Shown here: one piece after another, positions 11,346-23,697 of the stretch
Position numbering within the stretch: position 1 is the stretch's first letter
Layout of the letters: each line of letters begins with the position of its first letter
NCBI GenBank assembly: GCA_028023455.1
Contig: JAQFVV010006271.1
Coordinates: 2,565,335-2,629,334 of the forward strand
Source of the DNA: Epiperipatus broadwayi
Taxonomy: Eukaryota > Onychophora > Udeonychophora > Euonychophora > Peripatidae
Length of the DNA stretch: 64,000 bases
Direction: 5' to 3'
The notes under the pieces: model-generated
Told to the model about the DNA's origin: nothing
The model's input: the letters and a program-made list of their open reading frames with translations, nothing else
The model's database searches: none
Position numbers and translations under genes: made by a program

Positions 11346-12897
11346 ATTTTCAGTGGAAATAATAGTTATGTGTAACTATAAAACTGTATACATGCATGTA
11401 ATTCAAGAGGGTGTTTTTTTTTTGTAATAAGTGTTATAAATGTAGATAGTTTAACTTTTTTAAAATGGTAAATATATTTTTTATTATCTTTTACATTTTA
11501 ATAAATTTTGTGTAATTGTAATATAGTAGCATATACTTAAGATTTTTGAATAATAATTTACTTCTAATTTTGAAAACTAGAGGGTGAACACGATTTTTAT
11601 GATGTAATCGCTAAAGTAAACCTTTACCAATAAATCTATATTTTAAAAAAAAATTATAAAACAATCAAATTAAAGAAATTATAAGGAAGTTTGAAAATGT
11701 CATACAAATTTGTTTTCCTTAAATAATTAAAATATAATATATTTTGAAAAGTTTATTTAAATAAAAAATATATATGACAAAAAATGAAAATTAATTAATC
11801 TTTTGTGATTAAAACTTAGTATATAATCAAGAAAACAACTTATAATTAACAGGAAACAATTTTTTTAAAACAAGCATTCTAACATTTTTGTCAGACAGAA
11901 AAACGGTTGGGCATTGGAAAGATTATAAAATATAGAGTAAAGAATAATATCCTTATTCATTTATTCTTCTATGCTCATAAAGAATACATACAAATATCTA
12001 AGTGTCACCACAGTGAAATGCAAAACTGAATCTAGAGAAGAAAAGAATAAGTATAAAAAAGTGAATTATGGCTGCCTAGTAATTCAAATAAATATAAAAC
12101 TCTTCAAGGAGTTAATTTTATTCTATGATGGAAAAATTTATTTTGAAGCTGGTTTTCAATATTAGCTGCTGAATACTTTCCAGAAAAGTAACATTCATTG
12201 CCTTTATATGTAATCTGTCAGTATTGTTATGATCGAGATTTGCTTCATAGTTAATAAGTCAAAGATGATGATAAAAAAATCTAGCCATCTATTCTTTTAA
12301 AAAGTTTATTCTTTAAACATTTCCCCACTTTAGTGAAGTGAAGCAATATACGATTTAAAAAATTTGAGAACCCAAAGTTGGGAATAATTGTTAATTATAA
12401 ATGAGAACAAAGCAAAGAATAGCATAAATAAATGTTAAAAGACGTTCATGCAGAAAAAAATATAGTTTTAGAAATGTATCTGGATTAGTAAATTTATAAT
12501 CTTCAAATCCACAGTAAGATTTTTGATGTATGTATGAGAAATGTAATAGGGAATAAATTTTAAATTTTCTTATTATATTATATTTATTAAATTTATTCAT
12601 ATTTATTAATTGATTATATTTTGATTTTATTTACTACAATTCTATTTAAATGTTTTTTAGGAACACATAACAAATTAATGAGAGTATTTCTAATAAGTAA
12701 CAAAAATTGTAGGTATCATAAAAGTAGAGTAGGTTAAACAAGTAATGAAAAATGGAATATAAAAATAGTTTTTTTTGTTGCTATCTTTAGTTGAAAAAAG
12801 TTCATTAATATCTTTGTAATATTTCAATTTTCTGACAGATCAATTTAAGATTATATTATATGTGTGTGTGCATAATCTGATTTATTAATTTATTTTA
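11346..12897. other. AT-rich sequence with no gene
   Basis: Nothing recognisable apart from scattered A and T runs. The small open frames (for example 11971-12165) have no visible domain and look like chance openings. Confidence 0.5.
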
Positions 12898-12907
12898 TTA
12901 CTACTAT

Positions 12908-12943
<36 letters not shown>

Positions 12944-12973
12944 CATTATTATTATAATTATTATTATTATAAA

Positions 12974-13072
<99 letters not shown>
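12898..13072. repeat. (ACT)n / (ATT)n compound microsatellite
   Basis: (ACT)n at about 12898-12943, then an ATT-rich interruption, then an almost pure (ACT)n at 12974-13072. Confidence 0.95.
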
Positions 13073-13469
13073 AAGAATGTAATAAGAAGAAAATTTTAAT
13101 TAATCAAATCTTTTTTAAATAAATTACTTTTAAAAAACAAACAAGTAAATTTAAAGTCCGCCTGTTCTTAATTTAATTTTATTTTTCTTGCTACTTAAAT
13201 AGTTAGTTTATAATTCTAAGCTTGTTTATGTTAGAGGTTGATAATATATAGGAATGTTAGTTGAGTAAAAGTAATTAAGATACTATGATATAAAAGTATT
13301 ACTTCATAATATGTGGTCTTCTAAATGGAAGCAGCATTCCAGGGACATATTTGATATATCTTGATTTTAAATAAAGCTAATAGATGATGCATAATAATTC
13401 TATAGTGTAATTTTCAATACACCACTCTCATCAAGATAGGAATTAGTTTCTATTCAGTTTTAACATCTT

Positions 13470-13605
13470 GTAGATGGATATAAACATTAACATATGGCCA
13501 AAGACATGTGAAAAAGATATATGCTGCCAAGATGCACATTTAATGTTGATCCAGTAATATCAATTGGTCCAGATTATAATCTCTTACTCATACCTTTATA
13601 TCACT
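13470..13605 (+). repeat. Dispersed repeat, copy 1 (ACATGTGAAAAAGAT family)
   Basis: Shares ACATGTGAAAAAGAT, a GCC/GCT-rich middle and a TTGGTCCAGAT / TTAGTCCGGAT block in the same order with 28035-28145. The copies are diverged and of unknown class. This copy is followed by (CA)n(TA)n at 13612-13640. Confidence 0.55.
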
Positions 13606-13610
13606 GTTTA

Positions 13611-13641
<31 letters not shown>

Positions 13642-13690
13642 ATATAAATAAAATGTCTATTAATTAAAACAAAATTGTAATTGTAATAAA

Positions 13691-14611
13691 AATAATAAAT
13701 TAAACAGTAATAAATTATTAAAAATAGTCTTTAAATCTGCAGAAGCACTCTCAATTAATTTCTTAAAGCTGCCTCAACTGCCATTAAATTTAAAAAAAAA
13801 ACAAATGTCATCAATTCAAATCCCATGAATCCTGTATTTTAATGTTAGCAGCTTGTTTATTTATTAAATGCATTTTATTCCTATTTATAAAAATTGCCTC
13901 CTTAATTTTTCTTTTATTATGGTTTTTCTCTTCATGAAAAATTTTCACACTTTCAAAATCAAATCTAAATTTATATTTACATATTTTTTATTACCAAAGA
14001 AAATTGAAGCAGTCATTAAATCACCATTATTTTTAAATCCACAAGTGAAAAATTTTAAGGATATATATATAAGAACGTGTTTAATGTATCATTGTATATT
14101 CCAAACAATGTTAATAAATTAGTAAATAATTCTAAGGTTGTCATACTTGTCAAACAGAAAAGTAATATCATACATCAACATTTTTGTGTCTGTATGTTAT
14201 CATATAAAGGTGAATCGAGGTAAAGTATTGAGAAAAGATTAAAGGAGAATAATTTGTTATATAAGCATGTAAAAAGTAAGAATAATGGTGATTTAATGAC
14301 TGCTTCAGTTTTCTTTGATCATGAAAAACATGTAAATATAAATTTAAATTTGATTTTGAAAGTGTGAAAATTCTTCATGAAAAGAGAGAAACCATAATAA
14401 AAAAAAATTAAGAAGGCAATTTTTATAAATAGGAATAAAATCCTTTTAATAAATAGACAAGTTGCTAACATTAAAATACTGGATTTATGGGATTTGAATT
14501 GATGATTTTTTCTAATTTAATGGCAGTTAAGGCAGGTTTAAAAAATTAACGAAAAGTATTTCTGCAGATTTAAAGACTGTTTTTAATAGTTTATTACAGT
14601 TAAATTTATTA
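13691..14611. repeat. Long foldback (inverted-repeat) element
   Basis: The left arm (about 13691-14037) is the reverse complement of the right arm (about 14281-14611) over some 330-345 bases with moderate divergence. Matching blocks include TCTTTAAATCTGCAGAA, CTGCCATTAAAT, TTTATTCCTATTTATAAAAA, TTTCACACTTTCAAAATCAA and GCAGTCATTAAATCACCATT. The roughly 240-base centre is single copy. Both outer ends run into TA/CA dinucleotide repeats. It has no protein and looks like a non-autonomous foldback transposon or an inverted duplication of a short repeat. Confidence 0.8.
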
Positions 14612-14630
14612 TATATACACATATAACTAT

Positions 14631-15511
14631 AACAACATGTGAAAATTTTACAAATCTATTTAAATAAGAATTGAACTGCCCTCTAACTGCCATGTTTGAT
14701 AACTTTTTATAATAAGAAAGTGGATCACTTTTTAATGCCTTTTAGATGTTTTTATGTACAGCCATCCAGAACAATAACAGCTAGAGTGCCAATTTAAATC
14801 AGTCTTTGTATCTTTTAATGTAAATTGATCTTTAACTAACTGATATTAAATGTATAAAGTGAAGATCTTTCAACTCACTTCTAAAACTCTATAATAAATT
14901 AACACATGTTAAATACATAATGATAAATAGTATTTTAATAATGAATAATTATAACGACATGTGAAATTTTACAAATCTATTTAAATAATTTAACTGCCCT
15001 ATATATTCATGTAAACAACCAGAGATAACCTTATTTTGAATTTGCTAGGAAACTATTAATTATCAATTGACTTTCTTAAGGCTAATATAGTAATCTATTA
15101 TAACACTTTTATTTTGAATTTAAAAAAAAAATATTTAAAGGTAACTAAAGTTGTCAAAAGGATTTAAATTTATACAGCTATTTTTAAAGGTATCAGAATT
15201 CAGAAACTCACATATTCTCTGTCATCCAGTAATTAATACATTTTATTCAAAGACACATATATTACATAATTTAATGGATTTATAATGATATAAACAATAA
15301 AAATTAAATATATATATATCTATAAATCATCAGAGATACCATTACCTTTGATGTTGCTAGGAAAATAGTAATTACTAATTGACAATTCTAAGACTAAACA
15401 TATGTTTTCTAGTAATTTATAAAAGCTCTTTTGTCCTGAATTTAAACAAAAGAAAAATATAACTTCTTCTAATCAAGTTGTTATAAAAATTAAAATACAG
15501 ATAGCTCTACT
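14631..15511 (+). repeat. Divergent direct repeats, about 310-bp period
   Basis: 14631-14690 and 14952-15001 share CATGTGAAA, TTTTACAAATCTATTTAAAT and AACTGCCC. 15017-15185 and 15327-15511 share CAGAGATA, TTGCTAGGAAA, TATTAATTATCAATTGAC-like sequence and TTGAATTTAAA in the same order. The pattern suggests an old tandem duplication. Confidence 0.6.
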
Positions 15512-15933
15512 TTAACACATAAACATTTCTGGAAAAAATGAATTATTAATTACAGGATGTTAAAAGATGTGAGCTTTTAAATTTTCATAACTATATAAAT
15601 AACTAATAGAGTTTAAATCCATATAACGATACGGATTAAAGTGAAAGAGATCTCATATTTATTCTACTTAAATTTAAGAGAAATAAGTTATAATAGATTA
15701 TAAAAGAACATTTGTAATAAGACTATTCCTGATTGTTTAAAGACATATAATCAGTTAATTTCTATTGTTTACATCATTATAATTCCATGAAAATTTTTAA
15801 TTCAATATATATATATTGACTTTGGCTCAATTTTAAAAATGCTGATTTATTACCATGTACATGTTTACTTTTTGGCTTTGCTCTGCACATAATTTTTATC
15901 ATATAAAGAAAGCTAATAACTTTATCTTTAAAA

Positions 15934-16325
15934 TAAATAAATACGTACATAAAAATCGAACCGTTTTATATACGTATTTCTATTTGTCAGTAGACTGTCT
16001 TGCTATATATATATGTTCCTTCTATAAAAAAATAAGATTGATGGCGACTATAAACCAGTTTGAAGTTTATTGAACTTTGTAGGTAAATGATTATCTTTAA
16101 AAGAAGTAAATAAGTATATGAAAATTATAACATTTTATATACATCTTTCTATTCATCAGTAGGCTGTCTTACATATATATATATAGATTACATATGTATA
16201 TACACATAAACTTTAAATATATATGTTCCTTCTATAAAAAATAAGAATGATGGCGACTGTAAGCCAATTTGACGTTTATTGAACTTTGTAGGTAAATGAT
16301 GTATATCTTTTTTTAAAGTAATAAA
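15934..16325 (+). repeat. Two-copy tandem duplication
   Basis: Unit 1 (about 15934-16103) and unit 2 (about 16104-16325) share TTTTATATAC, CAGTAG-CTGTCTT, TATATATGTTCCTTCTATAA, GATGGCGACT and TTTATTGAACTTTGTAGGTA in order. The second unit is longer because of an extra TA-rich insertion in its middle. Confidence 0.8.
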
Positions 16326-16954
16326 ATAAAAAAGTTGAAAATTGTGATTTGAAAAATTATTTTTTTAAAATCAACCTTGTTAAACGGGAATCATTTTACC
16401 AAATAAAATAATTATTCATGTTTTAAACCAGAGAGATAAATTTAATGTATAAAATAAAAGAAATATTTCTCACTCTTCTTATACTTTGGTTATATTCTAA
16501 AGAAAAATAAATAAAATGTTTTGTACAAAGATTAGTTTTTTTAAAAAACTTGGTTCTCAATTGTGAAGTTTATAAATGTTTGTTATAATATTGTGTATGG
16601 TATTTGTATATTAGTTTTATACATTTTTTTAAAATTTATAATATTGTAGCCATATTAAACATTAAACCGAGTTCTTTTACTTGAAGATGTTAGCAGAATG
16701 TATTATAGTTGTTGTTTTTTTTGTTAAGTGAAAAATAAGGTTTTGAATCAAGACGTGATGCAATACCAATTGTCTTCCTGGTCTACATCTTGGACAACCA
16801 GCATTTATATTTTGCAAATTAGGAAATGGTTACATCTTGTAAAACTCAAAACATGCTTCTTCTTGAATTTTTTGGATTTTAAATAACTTCGTATTTATTT
16901 CAGAACACATAACAGTAGACTGAAATTGATGAAACATAATAGAACGTATAATAT

Positions 16955-17150
16955 ATATATATAATAAATTTGAATTTAATGGCAGTTGAGGCAGATTTAA
17001 GAAATTAACCGAAAGTACTTCTGCCGATTTAAGGATTGTTTGTAATAGTTTGTAAACCGTTAAATTTATTATTTCAATTATAATTTTGTTTTTAACAACG
17101 GACATTTTATTTATTTTACACACACATACACACACACACACATATATATA
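16955..17150. repeat. Third copy of the 13.7-14.6 kb foldback arm, with (CA)n(TA)n
   Basis: 16965-17075 reads ATTTAATGGCAGTTGAGGCA, then AACCGAAAGTACTTCTGC, GATTTAAGGATTGTTTGTAA and TTAAATTTATTAT. That is the same order and strand as the right arm of the foldback at 14515-14611. It is followed by a (CA)n(TA)n tract at 17120-17150. Confidence 0.65.
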
Positions 17151-17570
17151 TATGTTTAAAGTGATGTGTTATTTTAAATTTATAGTGACACAAATATGGT
17201 TTATATTATAATATCTTAAATTATTTTTGAACAGTCATTTCGTTTTTTTTCCAGGCATTTTTCATTCTCATCAAGAATTTGAATTTATAAACTTTCTTAT
17301 TAAATAACAAGGAACACATTACGAAAGTGTAATTTCATTCAAATAAATAATTGTTGTAAAAAAATGTGTATCAATTAATATGTTGGAAAATCTGTTTTCT
17401 TTTTAGAAAAAAAAATACATCTGTAGGTTTATATGTTTGCTTACTTTTTAAAATATAAAACGACTTAATACATTATTACTGTTTTATAATCTTCTACGTG
17501 TTTTTAAGAGAAGTTATTTTGAGCTATTTCTAGAGGCATGTATTTTTAATTTGTATAATCGATGATTTCT

Positions 17571-18675
17571 AGATGGCAACACTAATATATTCACATTCAG
17601 AGAAATTGCTTGGATGAATGGGAGAAAAAATTATAAATGAAGCAAAGAAAAGAAAGGGACTCACAAAGAAATTAACAGTGTTTTTATGTAATAAATATAA
17701 TGCAGATGGAATTGTATAAAAGGGAATGATGATAGCAGAGTTAACATATGGTAAAAAATGCATTATGTGTTAGTAAAGGAGTGTTGGATTACTTAGAAAA
17801 AACACAAAGAAAAGTAGAAAGACGTATTAAATGCAGATGTGTGGGCAGCAAAGGAGGCAATTCAAAGAAAAATGGAATCATCACATTTTTAAGGAGAAAT
17901 ATAAAAAGCAAAATAAAAATGTTCAGTAGATTGCAATTTATGGATAATAAGAGAATAGTCAAAATAATAATTAATTGGGTTATGAGTAAAGGACAGACAA
18001 CAAGACGGATGAGAAAGGTAGTATGATATGAAGATGATTTGGATAAAGAATTTATGTCAATATACTTAATCACAAGGTGGGGTAATTATGTTAGGAGAAT
18101 TGTGGAGTGTTATAGAGGTAGGGAATGGGATAGAAGAATACATATAGAAGTAAAGAGAATATTAGATGTGAATTAATTTATGATAATAGCAAAGAAAATA
18201 GTTTATTGTTTAATGATAATAGCAAGGAAAATAGTTTACGGTTTAAGACTCGAACAGGATCTTAAGGAATATACACATAAATGGAAAAATATGGGTGATT
18301 TGGTCTGCAAGTTGTGTAAGGAAGGCATATAAAATATTAGGCACCTGTTAATTTAATATACATGCCCACATGCAGAAATAGTACAAATAGTGAATCTGTA
18401 GAAAAATAAATATAAACAAAATAATTATACAGAAAGTGGGTTCTTGGATTTTATGCTAGGTTTGGGAAAAGATAAGAAGGATTTAGATATAAATGCCATG
18501 GAGTTGACACAGATTATGTTGTGGAAATGGGATGGAATAGGATAGAGAAGAATATGGGAAACACATAGGGCAGGAAATGGAAAGGAAAGGTAGGGTGGCT
18601 AACAGGTTTTTCTGGGCATAGTATCTGAGAGATTCCTGAATCCAAAAAAGGAGAAACCACAGTGCATCATATTAC
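17571..18675 (+). pseudogene. LINE family A, ORF2 C-terminus and 3' end
   Basis: Decayed end of a non-LTR retrotransposon ORF2. Frames switch, but lysine/arginine-rich sequence after RT is readable: ALCVSKGVLDYLEKTQRKVE at 17757-17820, VMSKGQTTRRMRKVV near 18000, then DDLDKEFMSIYLITRWGNYV, RGREWDRRIHIEVK, YTHKWKNMGDLVCKLC and FLDFMLGLGKDKKDLDI. The last 430 bases (18240-18670) match the minus strand of 51230-51650 block for block (ACACATAAATGGAAAAATAT, GTTGTGGAAATGGGATGGA). They also match 29575-29757, which defines the 3' end shared by three copies. The tail is CATCATATTACATTACAT. RT and endonuclease are absent, as expected for a 5'-truncated insertion. Confidence 0.78.
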
Positions 18676-21600
18676 ATTACATAAAGGTAGTGTCTGATTT
18701 TTGTTTTCAAAAGTAAAAATTGGTATGTAAAGATGGTTTTCTATAACTACTAGTTATCTTTAGCTCTATTATCAATAAAACTGATGATATGAATGTAGAA
18801 AAATGTTTCATCGATGCTTTAATTAATTAAAATAAATCCAGAAAATAAAAGGAAGATAGATATAATGTTTTGGATTCAAAAGTTAAAAAGTTTCTAGAGT
18901 CGAGTTTTATTAAGTAAAGTTAAAAAAAATGCTGGCCTATTGACTAGTAAGCATCACATGTCAGAGGAAATAGTTTGTAAACATTGTTGCTTCATCTGGA
19001 ATTAAATTAAAATCAAAGCTGTAACCTGTTTTACAAGCTTTAAAAAACTATGCATATCAAAACATTAAGAAATAATAATTAATTGTCATCCAGATTATTT
19101 TGACATTATTTTTTTTTAACTGTAAACAAGAATTATTATATCATATTATATTAGTGTTAGTGCTCCACTGATCATTTTCATGCTTAAACAATATATGATC
19201 ATTTGAGCAGTTATAGATTATATCATAAAGCATATATTTACAAATATATTAAGATAAATATAAAACTTTGCAAATTTTAATAAATAAATAAAAAATATAA
19301 TTACCACAAAAATAGTTAATCAATAATAGATCTGAAGGGACTTGTATCACAATGATAGCACATTTAGATACATTGTTTTGACCTGGTTATAAATCCATTC
19401 TGATTAAATTATTACTTTTTTCAACAGACTAGAATTTTTTTTGCAGTAGGTAATTCAAAGACAACCCAACTTAATTATCCAGTATTGATTAGTAAATGGA
19501 TGGCTTGCTATTTTTTTACTAGAATATAAAACAAATAAAAAATGCACACAATCTAGCAATTTAAATGTTTGGTAAGGATCACTGTTTTCACTGTTTTTGT
19601 TACGAGAGGTCAATAGTGTCAGAAAAATGGTGGAGGTATCTAGCAATGAGCTATATAAAGATTATTTTACCTTACCTTTATATAATATTAATAACTAAGG
19701 ATATCATCTAAATCAGCTGAGTATTGAATGTATAAAGTTATATATATATATATGGATACCATCTTTATTGTTAAAAGGTTGCCTTGACAACAGTTTCATA
19801 TTGTTGAGTATTATTGATATTGGGATTGTCTAAATGTTGACTCGTTTTAATGAATACTTATAAAACTATTTAAGCTTGGACATTATGACACTTAATATAT
19901 ATGTATAGCAAGAGAGTGAAGGAGAGAAAGAAAATGCATTAATGATAGAGACAAAAAGTTGTAATTAGAATGACAGATTATGTTTTAGTGCATATAAATA
20001 CTCAAAATGTACATGGAAACATAATTAAAATCTCACTTTTTGTTCCCAATGCTGTTGAAAGTAATGCACCAATACCTAGAAATAAATAATATTCATTTTA
20101 TTACAAACAATTACATAAACAATTATTAAATTTTGGTTAAAACATTACACAATTTTATTTTCTCACATCTCATGACAATAATAAATCAATAAATAATAAT
20201 AAACAGGGAAAAATTAATCTGAATCATATTTAATATATTTTTAAAGCTTAATGCAATATAGCTTACAATTCAACATCGTAAGGTAATGTTATTTTACTCT
20301 TATTTTAATATCCTCACAAATAAATAATTTATTATTATCATTTATACTTTTAATGTAACATTAACAATTTATAAGAAATGAAAATTTAATTAGGTTAAAC
20401 TTAATAAAAGATTTATGTACATAAAATGGTCATGTTACAAATTGAAAAGATTTTAACAATATAATAATTTATTTTTTATTAGCTATAGCTGTAAAAATAT
20501 AATACTATATTTCCTGCACAATTTAATTTTTTTAAAACAAAAAAAAAAACATGTACGAATTAAGATCTTTAAAAATGTTTGTAAATTAATTAATAATACA
20601 AGAAGAGATTAAAATATTTTTCTCAGAAGAATTGAAACTAGGTTTTCAATTAGTGTAAACATATATTATGTAAAAATATACTCTTTCTTGTGAAAAGAAA
20701 ATTAAGTGATCAAAACTTAATGCAATAATTTATGATATAGTCATGTGATATGTAAGAATAATACCAGGATTTTTTTTTTGTTAAAACACTAATGAGTGTA
20801 TGGGTAGTAAAATTCAGTGAAGTTCTGTGGTCATGATGTTCATCAGTCATTTTCCAGTTTTAAAGTTTAATGTAAGTTTGATCTCACTCTTAATTGTAAA
20901 GAAGAATGATGTTTGAAAAGCAGTATAAAATTTTGAAGTTTACAAGAACCGTGTCCTAATCTCTTGTTAAAAGCTGATCATTATAGTTCCACTATGTAAC
21001 CAATCTCATTAAATAAAATATAACAGAAGGAAAATACCCCTGAAAATTTTTTAAACTAAATATATATATTGAACAATTCAAAAATGGCTGTCTCAACTTA
21101 TGTTAACCTGAAGTGAAAATAATTATCAAACTGAGAACCTGGAGATACAGAAGGTAAAAAAATAAGCCAAGCTGAAAGGAAAATAATTGATAAGTTAAAA
21201 AGCTGGAGTTACAAAGAAAAGGAAAAGAATAAAAAGAAGAAAGAGATAAGGATGCAAATATATACTGAGATTTGAGAAAACAAAAACATAAATCTTGGAG
21301 TCAACTTTCTGCATACCAAATTTAAATAAAGCAATACTTATGTAGGCATTTACAGAAGAAGAGCTAAAAGAATAAAAAATCATATCCAGATAAGGTATTC
21401 TAATGTACACATCTAAATTTATAAATGTTGCATTATAAGAAATGAATAGTTAAAAATATTGTATAATTTTTGTAGTAGTTTTGTTAAAAAGATTTTTTGT
21501 TTATTTGGTTAAATCTATATGGGAATATTCTTATTTTTAAAAAAAGAATGGAAAAAGGTCAAAGTTAAAGCTATTGTTTTTTATTGAGAAATATTTACCA

Positions 21601-21750
21601 ACTTTTTTATTTTAAGAATAACTCATGTAGATTAAATATTAATTAATTAATTATAATAAATAAGAAATAATATTTATATACATCTTATATGAAATAATAT
21701 GCATTGATAAATATTTGGATTATGTTTGGGATTGTCACTTTATCATTTCT
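18676..21750. other. AT-rich sequence with no gene
   Basis: No family resemblance in any frame. It contains short simple repeats only, such as (TA)n at 19741-19752. I see no inverted or tandem structure of note. Confidence 0.5.
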
Positions 21751-22127
21751 TATTAAACAATCCAAAACAAAGCAAAACTCTCCATATAGTAGTGCCATCT
21801 TGTGCTAACAAGAGTAATCAATGGATGCCGGAAGGCTTGTGCATAAAATCCCTATCTAGTGCCTACTCATCCATTATCCCCAGACTAGTTTCTGGCTTGT
21901 GGCCTTCATCAGTGAGGAGCCCTGGATCTGAGAGCACTGCACCTAGATCTTAGGATCTAATGCAACCCTCCAGCACCCACCTTTTACATCTATTTAACTA
22001 CAAAACTATGAGAATGAAATTGAAAACACTATTAATATTTTCAATCCAAGCTCAATAGCTTATATAGTCATATGGGTCTGAACTCATGGAGAGTTTTGCT
22101 TTGTTTTGGATTGTTTAATAACAATTA
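21751..22127. mobile_element. 377-bp element with 36-bp terminal inverted repeats, hammerhead-like core
   Basis: TTATTAAACAATCCAAAACA at 21751 continues AAGCAAAACTCTCCAT. It is matched by the exact reverse complement ending at 22123-22124 (ATGGAGAGTTTTGC, TTTGTTTTGGATTGTTTAAT). I could not define a target duplication. The interior carries a sequence shared with 51672-51971 (CTCCATA-AGTA-TGCCA, GAGTAATCAAT-GATGCC, GCATAAAATCC, CCTACTCATCCA, ATCCCCAGA-TAGTTTCTG). It codes for no protein. It may be a MITE, or a retrozyme-like repeat captured between inverted flanks. Confidence 0.75.
21877..21918 (-). ncRNA. Hammerhead-ribozyme-like motif, type I order
   Basis: Read on the minus strand from 21918: stem I strand TCCTCA, then CTGATGA (21912-21906), a short stem II with GGC and GCC arms and loop CACAA, GAAAC (21892-21888), TA, GTC (21885-21883) and TGGGGA, which pairs with TCCTCA using one G-U. 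All invariant core bases (CUGAUGA, GAAA, UH cleavage site after GUC) are present. Stem III would be tiny in one molecule, but ACTAGT is self-complementary, as in minimal hammerheads that act as dimers. One weakness is that the first stem II pair is A.A rather than G-C. Self-cleavage is inferred, not shown. Confidence 0.55.
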
Positions 22128-22709
22128 TTGTGCTAGTATGAGATAATGATCATGTGATGTTTAGTGGTTTATCATTTCTTCATTATTTTAAACTTTTGTT
22201 TATTAGTTAACTTTATTAAATATTTTTGAAATTATTTTTTTAATGTATTTATTCTTCTAGCTATCTATTTTCTTAATTATTATGTGCAGCGATTCATCAT
22301 CATAGAGTTTGTATTAAAATATTTGTACATTTTACTAGTTAAAACTATTTATTAATAAAACATATTAAGCAAATATACTTCCTCTTATTCACAGTATCTA
22401 GGTTTTTTGCAATCTTACTGCAAATCCAATGGTATTCATGAGAGTATATATGTATGGGCATCTCTGCAGAAATATTTGGGTAGTTGTAATGTCATAAAAG
22501 TCACCTCTAATGTTGCAGATATTTCATTTTACTTTATAGATTGATTAATTAGTTGAATTCCAATACACTTCTTAGGCAGAAGATCTTGATTATAGATATA
22601 GAGCTAAACTATAGTATACCAAAATAATATAAAAAAGTTTCAATATATTGATATAGCCTTCAAAATAATTGGCTAATTTTTCTAAGTATAATGATTATAA
22701 CCAAATATG

Positions 22710-23275
22710 TTAAGATGTAGTCTGTCTATCACACTAAATTGCTATATCCAGTTTTAAAACAACTTTTCTTATGATGTGATTGGCCTGTCAATATAAAACC
22801 ATAATAAAATTATAACAGTTGTCCAAAGAAACTTCAAAGAAAAAGAATTTGTTAGCATAAAACAGCTCATCAGAAGAAGAATAGACAATTTGTTCATTTT
22901 ATTTTGAACAATTTTTACCAATTTTTTTTATTGTATATATGTGCACACAATCTCACATTTTGACTGTCCTGCAGTCTTTTTCAGAGCAACTCCTATTTTA
23001 ATCTCTGAAAACTATAAATAGTGTTTTTTTTTTCAAGTTTAAAATCTCATTAAATGAGAATGTTTATAACTGATCCTGTCAAGATATAGCCTGTCTAACA
23101 CTATAAAGTGTCAGGTTCAGTTTTTAAACTGGCTTGTCTTTTTTATAATGTAACTTATCAAATATAAAAGACCAACTGCTAAATATTATTGTGAGGATAT
23201 AATAAAAATGTAACTATGGTTCAATGAAGATGCAATTGTTAACATAAAAATAACTCATCAGAAAAATAATATATT
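22710..23275 (+). repeat. Two diverged direct repeats of about 190 bp
   Basis: 22710-22895 and 23080-23275 share TAGTCTGTCTA/TAGCCTGTCTA, CACTA-A, CAGTTTTTAAAC-like, TCTT-TTATGATGT, TATAAAA, AATAAAA-T, GTTAGCATAAAA/GTTAACATAAAA and CTCATCAGA in order. No protein is visible. On the minus strand each copy carries CTGATGAG, but GAAAC is not found at the right spacing. Confidence 0.65.
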
Positions 23276-23444
23276 AAAAATAATTTGAACCCAAAGAGAG
23301 TACACCAGGAATTCTAATTATTTCACAAGATTCAAAAGTAGTAACAAAAATCTGTGTACTTCTGTTAGAATTCAAACTTTCATATTTACTAGGTTAATCT
23401 GGTTCATAATTCTTTATTATTGTTTTTATCTATATTTTAAATTG

Positions 23445-23697
<253 letters not shown>

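Noticed and set aside
12898-13072. CRISPR-like regular repeats
   Set aside because: Plain trinucleotide microsatellite with no spacers; no CRISPR array anywhere in the window.
16140-16180. Hammerhead box CTGATGA on the minus strand in the 16-kb tandem duplication
   Set aside because: No stem II and no GAAA at the right distance, and the other unit reads CTGACAA at the same position.
17748-18073. Two overlapping frames on opposite strands as separate genes
   Set aside because: The plus frame is part of the LINE A ORF2 end; the minus frame is its shadow.
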